This document shows, one piece after another, positions 26,891-37,752 of a stretch of DNA of 64,000 nucleotides (within the stretch, counting starts at the first letter, position 1; the number at the start of each line of letters is the position of its first letter). The stretch is from Hyphomicrobiales bacterium. GTDB taxonomy: Bacteria > Pseudomonadota > Alphaproteobacteria > Rhizobiales > Rhizobiaceae. The DNA lies in contig UBYA01000001.1 in NCBI GenBank assembly GCA_900469615.1, positions 396,997 to 460,996 of the forward strand, read 5' to 3'. The position numbers were made by a program, and so were the translations under genes. The notes under the pieces were generated by a model that had not been told where the DNA came from, searched no databases, and saw only the letters and a program-made list of their open reading frames with translations.

Positions 26891-29842
26891 ATGACCGAGC
26901 GCCCAGTTTCAAAGGATGCCATCCGCGAACGTCTCGCCGGCAAAACGGGCAGGCATTTCTGGCGCGCTCTGGAAGAACTTGCCGATACCGAGCAGTTTCA
27001 TCGATTTTCAAGGCGTGAATTTCCGATGCTGCACAGCAACGGCATCAATATCGATCGGCGGTCGCTATTGAAGGTCATGGCCGCCTCGCTTGCGCTTTCC
27101 GGGCTTTCGGCCTGCAAGGGCGAGGAGGATGAGGAGGCGCTTCCCTACGTTGAGTCGCCCGAGGGCATTACTGTCGGAGTCGCGAAATGGTATGCGACTG
27201 CCGTGACCTTTGCCGGCTACGTGCAACCCGTTCTTGGCAAGACCTTTGCCGGCAGGCCGGTTAAACTGGAGGGAAATCCCGATCATCCGGCGTCTCGCGG
27301 CGCGACCGATGCTTTCACGCAGGCGGCGCTGCTCGGCCTGTACGATCCTGGCCGCTCGCAAACGCCGCTTCATTTGGGCAAGCCCGCTGATTGGGAGGCG
27401 TTTGATGCCGAGATGGCCGCAAACGCCAGCGCGCTCGATACGGTTCAGGGGCAAGGTTTCCGCGTTCTGACCACCCCTTTCAGTTCACCGACGATGCATA
27501 TCCGGATCGAGGCCATGATGAGGCGCTGGCCGAAGGCCCGCTGGCATGTTTGCGACCCTTTGCCCGACGCGGCGCGATTGGACGCCACGCAGCGTGTTTT
27601 TGGACGGCAATTGATTTTCCAGCCGGCATTCGCTGCCGCGGAAACCATCGTGAGCCTCGATGATGACTTTCTCGGCCCCGGTCCATTCCAGACCGCCAAT
27701 GCCCGGTCCTTCGCCGACCGTCGGCGGCTGCGCCAGGAGAAACAGGGGGCGTGCCGGCTGTTCGTTGCCGAACCGACACCCTCGCTCACGGGCACTGTTG
27801 CCGATATGCGCCTGAGCGCGTCTCATTCCGCGATGGATCGTTTGCTGCGGGCCATCGGATCCGAGATCGGCTTTGAAGGTCTCGGCGAGGTCAGCCTTGT
27901 CGAGCATGAGCGCCGGTGGGTCGCCAGTGCCTCGTCTGCTCTCCGAACATCGAAGTCTAAGGGTTTGATATTGATCGGAGCGCATCATGATGCCGATCTC
28001 CAGACGCTTGGCCTCCTGATCAACGAGAGGTTGGGAAGCTTGGGAAATACGCTGCGTTTCCTGGACCCGATCATCGCGCCGGCGCCGGATGGGTCTCGAT
28101 CGCTCGATGCGCTCGCAGCCGATATGCAGGCCGGCAAGGTTTCCACGCTGGCGATCATCGGCGCCAATCCCGCCTATCACGCGCCGGCCGATCTCGGGTT
28201 TCGCGATGCGTTGCAGAAGGTGAAGCTGCGCATTCACGCAGGTCTCTATGTCGATGAGACCGCCTCCTTTTCTCATTGGCATGTACCGCTTCAACATGAT
28301 CTGGAGAGCTGGAGCGACGGACGTGCCGTCGATGGCAGCACCATCATATGTCAGCCTCTGGTCCGGCCCTTCTATGCCGTACGGTCGGCCCATGTCGTGC
28401 TTGAAAATCTGATGGCGCGCGCTGCCACCGATCGGGATCTGGTACAGGAGACATGGCGAACAGCATGGGGGCAGGCGTTCGACGAACGATGGCGCGATGC
28501 GCTCAATCGCGGTTTTGTTTCGGACACGGCCGCATCACCGGTCAGCCCTGCCGTTCTCGACCGAACCATTCCATCGGCAGCCGCCGTTTCCGGCTCCGGC
28601 CTGAATTTGGCCATCCGCCCTGATGCGGGTGTTTGGGACGGCACTCTCTCCGAAAATGCCTGGGCGCAGGAAACGCCGCGACCACTGACGAAGATCACAT
28701 GGGGCAACGCGATCCTCATCAGTCCGCAGCTCGCATCCCGGAGGCAGCTGGAGAACGGCGCCGAAGTCCGGTTGATGGCGGATACAGCTGCCATCACCGG
28801 GCCGGTGTGGATCATGCCGGGCCAGGAGGAAGATACGATAACCGTCACACTTGGTTACGGGCGGGAGTTGAAGGACTCCATTGCCGCAGGCCTTGGCTAT
28901 GACACGTACACTCTTCGACGATCGACCGGGCTATGGCATATTCCCGGCGTCACCATCGAGCCGACCGGCAACACATTGCAGGTGGCGACGACACAATTGC
29001 ATCAAGCGATCGACGGTTTCGATTTCATTCGAACCGTGGAAACCGGTGAGCTCGATCCCCAATACCGGGCGAGCCGAAAGCTCAAGCCGCCGTCGCTCTA
29101 TCCGGATCGGCCGATGTCGGACCCATCCTGGGGGATGTCGATCGACCTCGACCTCTGCATCGGCTGCAATGCCTGCGTCACCGCCTGCCAAGCCGAAAAC
29201 AATATTCCGGTTGTCGGCAAGGATCTCGTCGCGGAGGGGCGGCAGATGCATTGGTTGCGGATCGATCATTATCATGAGGGGGACGTAACGGCACCGAAAT
29301 CCTATTTTCAGCCGGTTCCCTGCATGCATTGCGAGCAGGCGCCTTGCGAGATGGGTTGCCCCGTCAATGCGGCCGTCCATAGCATCGATGGCCTGAACCT
29401 GCAGATCTATAATCGTTGTATCGGCACGCGCACCTGCTCGTCCTACTGTCCCTATAAGGTCCGTCGTTTCAACTGGTTCGATTTTACCGAAGGCGACACG
29501 GACTCCGTCAAGGCCATGCGCAATCCCGATGTGACGGTGCGCAGCCGCGGCGTCATGGAAAAATGCACCTATTGCGTCCAGCGTATCGCCGAGGCGCGAA
29601 TTGTGGCCGACAAGGACGGGAGGCCGATCCGCGACGGCGAGATTGTCACCGCCTGCCAGCAAGCCTGTCCAACGCAGGCGATCTCGTTCGGCAATGTCGC
29701 CGATCCCAATTCCGCCGTCAGCCGCCGCAAAGCCGGCTCGCGCGACTACAGCCTGCTCGAAGAGGCCAATACGCGGCCACGAACGACCTATCTCGCCCGT
29801 ATCGAGGATTCGGCGATCGCGAAGGTGGAGGCGGCGGGATGA
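26891..29842 (+). CDS. actB: Alternative complex III iron-sulfur subunit (ActB)
   Basis: 983 residues. The N-terminal part carries a twin-arginine-like segment (DRRSLLKVMAASLALSGLSAC), followed by a molybdopterin-oxidoreductase-like region without visible cofactor cysteines, as in known ActB. The C-terminal ferredoxin-like domain (about residues 750-950) holds four cysteine groups: CIGCNACVTAC, CMHCEQAPCEMGCP, CIGTRTCSSYCP and CTYC...CQQACP. It passes electrons from the quinol site to the haems. The gene overlaps actC by ATGA. Confidence 0.93.
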   Translation: MTERPVSKDAIRERLAGKTGRHFWRALEELADTEQFHRFSRREFPMLHSNGINIDRRSLLKVMAASLALSGLSACKGEEDEEALPYVESPEGITVGVAKWYATAVTFAGYVQPVLGKTFAGRPVKLEGNPDHPASRGATDAFTQAALLGLYDPGRSQTPLHLGKPADWEAFDAEMAANASALDTVQGQGFRVLTTPFSSPTMHIRIEAMMRRWPKARWHVCDPLPDAARLDATQRVFGRQLIFQPAFAAAETIVSLDDDFLGPGPFQTANARSFADRRRLRQEKQGACRLFVAEPTPSLTGTVADMRLSASHSAMDRLLRAIGSEIGFEGLGEVSLVEHERRWVASASSALRTSKSKGLILIGAHHDADLQTLGLLINERLGSLGNTLRFLDPIIAPAPDGSRSLDALAADMQAGKVSTLAIIGANPAYHAPADLGFRDALQKVKLRIHAGLYVDETASFSHWHVPLQHDLESWSDGRAVDGSTIICQPLVRPFYAVRSAHVVLENLMARAATDRDLVQETWRTAWGQAFDERWRDALNRGFVSDTAASPVSPAVLDRTIPSAAAVSGSGLNLAIRPDAGVWDGTLSENAWAQETPRPLTKITWGNAILISPQLASRRQLENGAEVRLMADTAAITGPVWIMPGQEEDTITVTLGYGRELKDSIAAGLGYDTYTLRRSTGLWHIPGVTIEPTGNTLQVATTQLHQAIDGFDFIRTVETGELDPQYRASRKLKPPSLYPDRPMSDPSWGMSIDLDLCIGCNACVTACQAENNIPVVGKDLVAEGRQMHWLRIDHYHEGDVTAPKSYFQPVPCMHCEQAPCEMGCPVNAAVHSIDGLNLQIYNRCIGTRTCSSYCPYKVRRFNWFDFTEGDTDSVKAMRNPDVTVRSRGVMEKCTYCVQRIAEARIVADKDGRPIRDGEIVTACQQACPTQAISFGNVADPNSAVSRRKAGSRDYSLLEEANTRPRTTYLARIEDSAIAKVEAAG

Positions 29843-31176
29843 GCGCGAAGATTCGCAATCGGGATGCGTCGGCGACTGCCCGCATCACCCGGATCCCGCT
29901 GAAATATCCGGCGCCGGGCGCATGGTGGGTATGTTTCGCGTTTTCGCTGCTGCTGCTCTTGTCCTTCGCCATATCGGCGACGGTGCTTCTGATTTACGGC
30001 GTCGGCGTGTGGGGCAACAATATTCCCGTCAACTGGGGTTTGGCGATTGCCAACTATATCTGGTTTCTCGGCATCGGCCATGCCGGCACGCTGATCTCGG
30101 CGCTCCTGCTTTTGCTGGGCGCCCACTGGCGCAATTCGCTCAACCGCTTCGCCGAAGCGATGACGCTGTTTGCTGTCGTCTGTGCGGGGCTTTATCCGAT
30201 CCTGCATCTTGGCCGACCCTGGTTCTTCTATTGGATCGCTCCCTATCCGAATACGATGACGATTTCGCCGCAGTTCAAGAGCCCTTTGAGCTGGGATTTC
30301 TTCGCCGTCCTTACCTATCTCACCGTTTCAATATTGTTCTGGTACATCGGCATCATCCCCGATCTGGCGGCGGTACGCGACCGGGCGAAGCGGCGTTGGC
30401 AGCAGGTGGTTTACGGCATTGCGGCGCTCGGCTGGCGGGGTTCTGCGAGGCACTGGGCAAGATGGAACCAGGCCTATCGGCTGACGGCGGCGATTGCGGT
30501 CCCGCTGGTGGTTTCCGTCCACTCCGAAATCTCGCTCCTCTTTGCGGCCGGCCCGATCCCCGGCTGGACCTCCACCGTCTTTCCGCCCTATTTCGTGCTT
30601 GGAGCGGCCTTTTCAGGTTTCGCCGTCGTCGCCATGATCGCGGTCGTCTTGCGCCATGCGCTTGGCCTCGGAATGCTGGTCACCGGCCGTCATCTGGACT
30701 TGCTGGGACGTTTCTTGCTCGCGACCGGCCTGATGACGGCCTATGGGTACGTCGCCGAGGTGTTCGACAGCCTTTATGGAGGCGATCCGCAGGAGATCGG
30801 GACCCTGATGGATCGGCTGACCGGCGCCTATTCCTTCAGCTATTGGGGAGCCGTCGTCCTCAATTTCGTGCCGCTGCAGCTGCTGTGGTTCAAAAGCGTG
30901 CGATGCAAGCCGCTTGCGCTGTTCCTGATCGGCCTGTCTGCCACGATCGGCATGTGGTTCGAGCGCTACATGCTGCTGACGACTTCGCTCTATCGTGATT
31001 ATCTCGTTTCTTCCTGGGGCCAGTATCATCCGAGCATATGGGAATGGGGCCTCTATGCCGGCATGCTCGGCGTCTTCCTGACGCCGTTCCTCCTCTTCGT
31101 GCGCTTCCTGCCTGTCATCTCTGCTTTCGAGGTGGAGGAGGCCTTGCGAGAAACGGGGGATCTGCGCCATGCGTGA
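29839..31176 (+). CDS. actC: Alternative complex III membrane subunit (ActC, NrfD-like)
   Basis: 445 residues with about ten membrane helices, NrfD/PsrC family, likely carrying the quinol site. Typical pieces include FLGIGHAGTLISALLLL, HLGRPWFFYWIAPYP and VSVHSEISLLFAAG. The ATG overlaps the actB stop. The longer open frame upstream is antisense-like and ignored. Confidence 0.92.
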   Translation: MSAKIRNRDASATARITRIPLKYPAPGAWWVCFAFSLLLLLSFAISATVLLIYGVGVWGNNIPVNWGLAIANYIWFLGIGHAGTLISALLLLLGAHWRNSLNRFAEAMTLFAVVCAGLYPILHLGRPWFFYWIAPYPNTMTISPQFKSPLSWDFFAVLTYLTVSILFWYIGIIPDLAAVRDRAKRRWQQVVYGIAALGWRGSARHWARWNQAYRLTAAIAVPLVVSVHSEISLLFAAGPIPGWTSTVFPPYFVLGAAFSGFAVVAMIAVVLRHALGLGMLVTGRHLDLLGRFLLATGLMTAYGYVAEVFDSLYGGDPQEIGTLMDRLTGAYSFSYWGAVVLNFVPLQLLWFKSVRCKPLALFLIGLSATIGMWFERYMLLTTSLYRDYLVSSWGQYHPSIWEWGLYAGMLGVFLTPFLLFVRFLPVISAFEVEEALRETGDLRHA

Positions 31177-31729
31177 GCCGCGTCCCGGAAGCGATCTGTT
31201 CGGCCTGCTTGCGGAATTCGACAAGCCCGAGCGGCTGGTCGAGGCGGTGAAACGCGCGCGCAAGGCGGGCTTCCTCGCCATGGAGGCATACTCGCCCTAT
31301 CCGGTCGAAGAATTGTCAGGGGCGCTCGGTTTCGAAGAAAACATCATTCCGTGGCTGACCTTGGCAGGAGGCATCTTCGGGGCAACGTTCGGCTATGGGC
31401 TGCAACTGTATACCAACCACGCCTATTCAATCGAAATCGGCGGCAGGCCGCTTTACGCCTGGCAATCCTTCATGCTGATTACCTTCGAGATGACCGTTCT
31501 TTTCGCCGTGCTGTCGGCAATTTTCGGCATGCTCATTCTGAATCGGCTGCCGAGACTGCACCATCCGCTTTTCGACATCGAGGCTTTTGATTTCGCGAAT
31601 TCCGATAGGTTCTTTCTCGTCATTTTCAGCAACGACAGGCGTTTCCATCCGAAGCGCACGCGCGTTTTCCTGACACATCTCGATCCTGTGCGCGTGGAGG
31701 CCATCGAGCACACGGAGCAACCGGAATGA
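31169..31729 (+). CDS. actD: Alternative complex III membrane subunit (ActD, DUF3341)
   Basis: 186 residues, DUF3341. The N-terminal part is soluble (LLAEFDKPERLVEAVKRARKAGF), then come two membrane helices and a C-terminal tail with HPLFDIEAF. It overlaps actC by 8 bases and actE by 4. A peripheral core subunit of the complex. Confidence 0.9.
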   Translation: MREPRPGSDLFGLLAEFDKPERLVEAVKRARKAGFLAMEAYSPYPVEELSGALGFEENIIPWLTLAGGIFGATFGYGLQLYTNHAYSIEIGGRPLYAWQSFMLITFEMTVLFAVLSAIFGMLILNRLPRLHHPLFDIEAFDFANSDRFFLVIFSNDRRFHPKRTRVFLTHLDPVRVEAIEHTEQPE

Positions 31730-32259
31730 GACGCCGTTTCTTCGTTTTGGCAACGATCCTGCTGTTCACCGGCTGCGATGACATGAATCATCAGCCGCGC
31801 TACGACTCCTACGAGAAAAGCTCCCTTTTTGGCGATGGCAAGGCCCTGCAGGAACCTCCGGAAGGAACAGTGGCGCGGGACGACCTTCAGAATGCCTCGG
31901 CCCTTGCCGATCGTCCACCCATGAGCGCCGGGCTTCTTCAGCGCGGACGAATGGAATTTGGAATCTATTGCACGCCCTGTCATGACGCCGCCGGTTACGG
32001 CAATGGCACTGTGCCGGCGCGTGGCTTTCCCCACCCGCCGAGCTTCCACATCGATCGTTTGCGGCAGGCGCCATCACGCTACTTCGTGGAGGTGATCTCA
32101 AAGGGTCATGGCGTGATGTACTCCTATGCAGACCGCGTCTCTCCGCGCGATCGCTGGGCAATCGCCGCCTATATTCGCGCGTTGCAGCTCAGCCAGGGCG
32201 CCGATATCGCCGGTCTGCCGCCCGAAGATCGGGCACAGCTGAAAAGGGCGGGATCATGA
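31726..32259 (+). CDS. actE: Alternative complex III monohaem cytochrome c (ActE)
   Basis: 177 residues. A lipoprotein signal with Cys in LLFTGC, one haem site CTPCH at about residue 84, and a distal Met likely in HGVMYSYAD. It is the exit cytochrome that donates to the oxidase. Genes overlap on both sides. Confidence 0.9.
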   Translation: MRRRFFVLATILLFTGCDDMNHQPRYDSYEKSSLFGDGKALQEPPEGTVARDDLQNASALADRPPMSAGLLQRGRMEFGIYCTPCHDAAGYGNGTVPARGFPHPPSFHIDRLRQAPSRYFVEVISKGHGVMYSYADRVSPRDRWAIAAYIRALQLSQGADIAGLPPEDRAQLKRAGS

Positions 32260-33311
32260 GCCGGATCCGAGCCCTTCCTGCGCGGATGCTGACGCTCGGC
32301 GGCACAGTTTTCTGCCTTGCAGCACTTGCCATGGCTTTTGCCGCACCCAAGCCGGCATTGTTCGGATGGCTTGCGGCGCTAAGCTTCGTAAGCGCCTTGC
32401 CGCTCGGCGGCCTCGCTCTGGCGATGATGATGCGTATCATTCCGGGGGTCTGGCGAAGAGACCTCGACCATGCAGCGCAATCGGTGCTCTCTCTTATGCC
32501 TCTCGTGCTGATCGCGTGGCTGCCGATCATGTTCGGCCTGTCCTCGGTCTATGAGTGGGCGAGGCAGCCTCCGGCGGAAACCTTCAAAGCGGCTTTCCTG
32601 ACGCCGCTCTTCTTCGACCTCAGGACACTGTTCATTCTCGCGGCCGCCTGCTGGCTTGCGCAGGCATTGCCGCGCAGCCGATCCCCGGCGCTTCCCATTG
32701 CCGGTCTCATCGGCTTCGTTATCCTGCAGGAAATTCTGGCAACCGACTGGCTGATGTCGCTCGATCCGCAGTTCCATTCCTCCGGTTTCGCGCTTTACAT
32801 CCTCGCCGGGCAGATGCTGACCGCGCTTGCGCTGCTCATTCTTTTCAGCGTGACGGAAGGAGGCGTGGCGAAGCCGAGCGTGCTCGGCGCGCTGCTAATC
32901 ACTGCAATCCTGCTCTGGGCCTATTTGGCTTTCATGCAATATTTCATTATCTGGTCGGGCAATCTTGTTCAGGGTGCGGTGTGGTTTCAGCGTCGCGGCA
33001 CAGGGATTTGGGTTTCGGTCGAAGTTTTGATCGCTCTCCTGCATCTGGCAGCGCTTTTCCTTCTATTCTTTCCGCCGATCCGGCGGTCGAAGCGGTGGTT
33101 GGTCGCTCTGGCCCTGGCGATTCTTGGCGGACGAATGCTGGAATATGCCTGGCTCATCCTGCCGCAGCTGACGGCACATCTCGGCTACGCGATCATAGCC
33201 TGCGGTTTGTCGCTGACGGGGCTGGGACAACTCGCGCTTGCTATCCTTTCTCGCGCGAAAACGGTTGTCGTCCAGCGGGCGGCAAGCACGGCGGCGGAGG
33301 TTTCCCGATGA
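32256..33311 (+). CDS. actF: Alternative complex III membrane subunit (ActF)
   Basis: 351 residues with about ten membrane helices. Conserved pieces such as LATDWLMSLDPQFHSS and MQYFIIWSGNL mark ActF. It resembles part of the NrfD fold and is paired with ActC. It overlaps the next gene by ATGA. Confidence 0.88.
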   Translation: MSRIRALPARMLTLGGTVFCLAALAMAFAAPKPALFGWLAALSFVSALPLGGLALAMMMRIIPGVWRRDLDHAAQSVLSLMPLVLIAWLPIMFGLSSVYEWARQPPAETFKAAFLTPLFFDLRTLFILAAACWLAQALPRSRSPALPIAGLIGFVILQEILATDWLMSLDPQFHSSGFALYILAGQMLTALALLILFSVTEGGVAKPSVLGALLITAILLWAYLAFMQYFIIWSGNLVQGAVWFQRRGTGIWVSVEVLIALLHLAALFLLFFPPIRRSKRWLVALALAILGGRMLEYAWLILPQLTAHLGYAIIACGLSLTGLGQLALAILSRAKTVVVQRAASTAAEVSR

Positions 33312-33709
33312 CCGCGCTGCTCCATAAGAAATCCGGACGACAGGCTTCCTCCCCGCAATTCGAGCCGAGGGATGTCTCATCCCGCCTTGTGCTGCTGGCG
33401 ACGCTTGGGCTTTTCCTTGGTTTGGGGCTGTCGGTTCTCATTGCCTTTGGACTCCTGTGGTGGGTGACGCCCGATCCGCGGCCACCGCAGCCGGGGTTCG
33501 GTTCCCGGCAGGTGGCGGCGGGGCCGCGCCTGGAAGTGTCTCCCTCTGCCGATCGTGACCTGCTTCAACGGCGGGCAGAACAACGGCTGCAAGGTTACGG
33601 CTCGGTCGATCGCGAGGCCCGGACGGCGCATATCCCGATTGATCGCGCCATGGCTATCATGGCCGCGCGCGGATGGCCGGATCCCGATGAGCGGGAGGAA
33701 GGGCGATGA
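33308..33709 (+). CDS. Small single-pass membrane protein in the act-cta operon
   Basis: 133 residues. One membrane helix (about 27-52; RLVLLATLGLFLGLGLSVLI) is followed by a proline-rich periplasmic part (PDPRPPQPGF) and a C-terminal segment with IDRAMAIMAARGWP. Similar proteins occur between act genes and the copper chaperone in related operons. The function is unknown; assembly or an extra subunit is plausible. Confidence 0.7.
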   Translation: MTALLHKKSGRQASSPQFEPRDVSSRLVLLATLGLFLGLGLSVLIAFGLLWWVTPDPRPPQPGFGSRQVAAGPRLEVSPSADRDLLQRRAEQRLQGYGSVDREARTAHIPIDRAMAIMAARGWPDPDEREEGR

Positions 33710-34512
33710 AGGTTGCTGCATTCATGCTGCCCCTTGGCTTGCTTCTCCTCGTCAGTCCGATACCGGCAGCGGCCTTCGATCCGTTCTCGGCATCCAAGAT
33801 CGAACGGAAGCCGAATGCGACGGTCCCGCTCGACCAGCGTTTCCATGACGAGGCCGGTCATGTCGTGTCGCTTCGGCAGTTGGGTGGCGGAAAGCCCATC
33901 CTGCTCGCCCCGGTCCTGCACAATTGTCCCAATATCTGCGGCGTCACTTTGTCGGGCTTGATGGAGGCAGTTGACGGCCAGCCGTTTCGGCCCGGCGTTG
34001 ATTTTGTCATCGTCGCCTTCGGCATCGATGCACGCGAGGGGCCGAAAGAGGCCGGAGCCTCGCTCGATCAATTGAAGCGCCGCTTTCCTTCTCTCTCGAA
34101 CAATGCCGCGCATGCGTTGACGGGCGAAGAGCGGGCTATTCGCGACGTGACCGATGCGCTCGGATATCGGTACGCCTGGGATCCCGGGATCGGCCAATAT
34201 GCCCATGCGGCCGCCGTGGCCGTTCTGACGCCGGATGGGAGATTGAGCCGCTGGCTTTACGGCCTGGCGCCGACCAGCCAGGACCTGAAACTGGCTCTGA
34301 TCGAGGCGGGCGACGGGCGCATCGGCAGTTGGCGCGACCAGCTTCTGGTGCTGTGCTACCACTACGACCCGCTCACCGGGCGATATTCCTCGCTCATTCT
34401 GGTCGCCCTTCGTTTGACATCCGCTCTCGTCGCGGTCGCCGGCGTGAGCGCGCTTGTTGCCATTCTCCGCCGCGAACGCCGGTCGAAAGAGGTCAGGGGG
34501 AGGGTGCCGTGA
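33706..34512 (+). CDS. SCO1/SenC-type copper chaperone
   Basis: 268 residues: signal peptide, thioredoxin-like domain with copper-binding Cys74 and Cys78 in CPNIC and His167 in QYAHAA, and an unusual C-terminal membrane helix (LVALRLTSALVAVAGVSALV). It delivers copper to the CuA site of the oxidase subunit II made by the next gene. The stop overlaps that GTG start. Confidence 0.9.
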   Translation: MKVAAFMLPLGLLLLVSPIPAAAFDPFSASKIERKPNATVPLDQRFHDEAGHVVSLRQLGGGKPILLAPVLHNCPNICGVTLSGLMEAVDGQPFRPGVDFVIVAFGIDAREGPKEAGASLDQLKRRFPSLSNNAAHALTGEERAIRDVTDALGYRYAWDPGIGQYAHAAAVAVLTPDGRLSRWLYGLAPTSQDLKLALIEAGDGRIGSWRDQLLVLCYHYDPLTGRYSSLILVALRLTSALVAVAGVSALVAILRRERRSKEVRGRVP

Positions 34513-35450
34513 GTTTCATTCCGCTCTGGCCGCCTGGAGCATCGGCCTACAGTCATCAACTCGACCTGCTGGTCATCGCCTTTACCGTGCTGATCGTGGC
34601 GCTCTCGGCGCCGGTTTTCATTCTGCTCCTCGTCTTCGTCGTCAAATACCGGCGTGGCAGGAAGGCCGATCGAAGACATGCGCCCAACCGCAATATTCCC
34701 CTGGAGCTTTCCTGGACGATCATTCCATTTTTTGCCTTGCTCGGCTTCTATGTCTGGTCGACCGATCTGTTCGCCAGTCTTTACCATCCCCCCGCCGACG
34801 CAATGCAGATCGATGTCGTCGCCAAGCAATGGATGTGGAAATTCCAGCATCCCGGTGGGCAGGCTGAAATCAACGAGCTGCATGTGCCGTCCAACCAGCC
34901 GGTAAAGCTGACGATGGCATCGCAGGATGTCATCCACAGCCTGTTCATCCCGGCTCTGCGCATCAAGCAGGATGTGGTGCCCGGCCGATATACGGTGAGC
35001 TGGTTTGTCGCCGACAAGCCGGGCACCTATCGTATCGCTTGCTCGCAATTCTGCGGCAGCAATCATTCCGAGATGACCGGTAGCTTCATCGTCATGAACC
35101 CTGCCGACTACGCCGAATGGCTTGCCCGGTCGTCGAACGACACGAGCCTTGCCGCTGAAGGGGCGGCGCTTTTTCGCAGCCGGGGCTGCAGCGGCTGTCA
35201 TGACCGGGAGGCAGCCGTGGACGCGCCTTCCCTAGTCGGAATCTACGGCAATCCGGTGCCTCTGCAGTCCGGCGGATACGTCATCGCGGACGATCAGTAC
35301 ATCCGGGACAGCATCCTGCTGCCCCAGTCGCAGATCGTCGCCGGCTATCGGCCGATCATGCCTACCTTTCAGAATATTTTAAGCGAGGAGGATGTCATGA
35401 AGCTCGTCGCCTACGTCAAATCGCTGAAGCGGACAGAGGTGGCACAATGA
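34509..35450 (+). CDS. ctaC: Cytochrome c oxidase subunit II, fused to cytochrome c (caa3-type)
   Basis: 313 residues. Two N-terminal membrane helices, then a CuA domain with His143, Cys178, Cys182, His186 and Met189 ([12 protein letters not shown]), then a C-terminal cytochrome c domain with CSGCH at 227-231. The fusion makes this a caa3-type oxidase. The GTG start overlaps the SCO stop. It probably takes electrons straight from ActE. Confidence 0.93.
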   Translation: MSFIPLWPPGASAYSHQLDLLVIAFTVLIVALSAPVFILLLVFVVKYRRGRKADRRHAPNRNIPLELSWTIIPFFALLGFYVWSTDLFASLYHPPADAMQIDVVAKQWMWKFQHPGGQAEINELHVPSNQPVKLTMASQDVIHSLFIPALRIKQDVVPGRYTVSWFVADKPGTYRIACSQFCGSNHSEMTGSFIVMNPADYAEWLARSSNDTSLAAEGAALFRSRGCSGCHDREAAVDAPSLVGIYGNPVPLQSGGYVIADDQYIRDSILLPQSQIVAGYRPIMPTFQNILSEEDVMKLVAYVKSLKRTEVAQ

Positions 35451-37117
35451 CGGAAGCAGCCGACCCACACCTCGAGCGGGCAGAATTTCAAAAAGGCGAG
35501 GCAGGGGAAACCGTGGCGCAGCGCGTCAGCTACCTTCGTGCCGGACATAGCCTCCGGTCCTGGCTGCTGACGACGGACCACAAGCGCATCGCCATTCTGT
35601 ATGTGTTGTCCATCACTTTTTTCTTTTTCATAGGCGCGGTCGCGGCAGCGCTGATCAGGCTCGATCTGCTGACACCCGCAGGCGATCTTCTGACGAACGA
35701 GGGCTACAATCGCGCCTTCACCATCCATGGCGTCGTGATGGTCTGGTTTTTTCTGATTCCGTCGATTCCCAATACATTCGGAAATTTCCTGATCCCCCTG
35801 ATGATCGGCGCGAAGGATCTTGCCTTTCCGCGGCTGAACCTGCTGAGCTGGTATATCTATATGGTCGCGGGGCTGTTCACGGTATTCATTCTGATTGCGG
35901 GCGGCGTGGATACCGGATGGACCTTCTATACGCCGCTCTCGACGATGTACGCCAACGGCAATGTCATTCTGGCGGTAAGCGCGGTGTTCATTGTCGGCTT
36001 TTCCTCGATCTTGACGGGGCTGAATTTCATCGTGACCGTCCACACCTTGCGCTGCCCCGGCATGACATGGGGCAGGTTGCCGCTTTTCGTCTGGTCGATC
36101 TATGCGACGTCGTTGATCCTGGTTCTGGCGACACCGGTGCTCTCGATCACGCTCGTCCTCATCTCGCTCGAGCGGTTGTTCGGCCTGGGCATCTTCAATC
36201 CCGCGATCGGCGGCGATCCCCTGCTGTTCCAGCATCTGTTCTGGTTCTACAGCCATCCGGCTGTATACATCATGGTACTGCCCGCTTTAGGGGTGATCAG
36301 CGAACTCGTTGCTGCGGGCGCCCACAAGCCCATTTTCGGTTATCAGTTCGTGGCGGGCTCCTCGATCGCGATTGCCGCCCTCGGCTTCTTCGTCTGGGGC
36401 CACCATATGTTCGTGTCCGGGCAATCGCTCTATGCGAGTGCCGCGTTTTCCTTCCTCAGCATCGCGGTGGCGATTCCATCCGGTGTGAAGGTCTACAATT
36501 GGACCGCAACGCTCTTCAAAGGGCAAATCTCGCTCGATCCGCCGTTTCTCTTCGCCATGACCTTCATCGGCCTTTTCGTCTTCGGCGGATTGACCGGCCT
36601 GATGCTCGCCATGCTGGCGATTGATGTTCATGTGCATGATACCTATTTCGTGATCGCGCATTTCCACTACATCATGGTCGGCGGAACGATATCGGCCTTC
36701 TTCGGCGCACTTCATTACTGGTGGCCTAAGATCATCGGCCGCATGTATTCGCTGGCCTGGGGGCGCGTCACGGCGATCTTCTTTTTCATCGGTTTCAACC
36801 TGACGTTCTTCCCGCAATTTCTGCTCGGCTACCTCGGAATGCCCAGGCGCTATCATGTCTATCCGCCGGAGTTTCAGGTGCTGAACGTGGTTTCGACCGG
36901 CGGTGCCGCCGTTCTCGGCATCGCTTACGTCATGCCTCTGATCTATTTCGCCTATTCGATGCGCTACGGCAAGCCGGCGCCCAACGACCCATGGGATGCG
37001 ACCGGGCTTGAATGGACGACGCCGTCGCCGCCACCGAAGCATAATTTCGAGAGGCTGCCGACCGTCGATCGGCCGCCCTACGACTATGAGATCGAGATGA
37101 GGGACGGACATGTCTGA
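35447..37117 (+). CDS. ctaD: Cytochrome c oxidase subunit I (A2-type)
   Basis: 556 residues, 12 membrane helices. Haem and CuB ligands are visible ([27 protein letters not shown]). Helix VI reads FYSHPAVYI: the Glu of the usual HPEVYI is replaced by Ala and a Tyr-Ser pair precedes, the mark of A2-type oxidases such as the Rhodothermus caa3 enzyme. It catalyses oxygen reduction and proton pumping. Confidence 0.95.
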   Translation: MTEAADPHLERAEFQKGEAGETVAQRVSYLRAGHSLRSWLLTTDHKRIAILYVLSITFFFFIGAVAAALIRLDLLTPAGDLLTNEGYNRAFTIHGVVMVWFFLIPSIPNTFGNFLIPLMIGAKDLAFPRLNLLSWYIYMVAGLFTVFILIAGGVDTGWTFYTPLSTMYANGNVILAVSAVFIVGFSSILTGLNFIVTVHTLRCPGMTWGRLPLFVWSIYATSLILVLATPVLSITLVLISLERLFGLGIFNPAIGGDPLLFQHLFWFYSHPAVYIMVLPALGVISELVAAGAHKPIFGYQFVAGSSIAIAALGFFVWGHHMFVSGQSLYASAAFSFLSIAVAIPSGVKVYNWTATLFKGQISLDPPFLFAMTFIGLFVFGGLTGLMLAMLAIDVHVHDTYFVIAHFHYIMVGGTISAFFGALHYWWPKIIGRMYSLAWGRVTAIFFFIGFNLTFFPQFLLGYLGMPRRYHVYPPEFQVLNVVSTGGAAVLGIAYVMPLIYFAYSMRYGKPAPNDPWDATGLEWTTPSPPPKHNFERLPTVDRPPYDYEIEMRDGHV

Positions 37118-37745
37118 CGCAAGGCCGGTCACCGGGCCATTCACCGATCCCTTCCAGCAGCATCGGGCCGCGATGATGGGCATGTATGTCTTCCTCGGCA
37201 GCGAAATCATGCTGTTCGGCGGCTTGTTCTGCGTTGCTGCGGCCATGCGTCTGGCGCATCAGCCCGAGATCGTCCAGGCTTCTCGCGCATTGCATTTCGG
37301 CATCGGCGGGATCAATACGGCTATCTTGCTCACGTCGAGCCTCTTCGTCGCTCTGGGCGTGGAAAGTGCCAAGGAGGGCCGGGCCAAGATGACCACCGGC
37401 TGGCTCGCCGGAGCCATCATCCTCGGTGCGGCCTTTCTGGCTATGAAGGTCTATGAATATCGTCTGGAATTTACCGAAGGGCTGCTGCCGGTGCCCGGTA
37501 TGCATGCGCGTTATGCAGACGAGATCCAGCATCTCTTCATGAATCTCTATCTGGTCGCCACCGGCCTGCATGCCGTGCACCTGTCTGTCGGCATCGGGCT
37601 GCTCCTCGTGCTGCTGTTCCGATCGGGAAGGGGCCTGATCGCGCTGCCGCAGCGGGCGATCGTCCTGATCACCGCCGGCCTCTATTGGCACCTGGTCGAT
37701 GTGATCTGGGTCTTCCTTTATCCCGTCTTTTATCTTGCGAGGTAG
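37110..37745 (+). CDS. ctaE: Cytochrome c oxidase subunit III
   Basis: 211 residues, five membrane helices of the short form. Features include [17 protein letters not shown] and the C-terminal [20 protein letters not shown]. It overlaps ctaD by 8 bases. Confidence 0.93.
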   Translation: MSDARPVTGPFTDPFQQHRAAMMGMYVFLGSEIMLFGGLFCVAAAMRLAHQPEIVQASRALHFGIGGINTAILLTSSLFVALGVESAKEGRAKMTTGWLAGAIILGAAFLAMKVYEYRLEFTEGLLPVPGMHARYADEIQHLFMNLYLVATGLHAVHLSVGIGLLLVLLFRSGRGLIALPQRAIVLITAGLYWHLVDVIWVFLYPVFYLAR

Positions 37746-37752
37746 TTTTCAC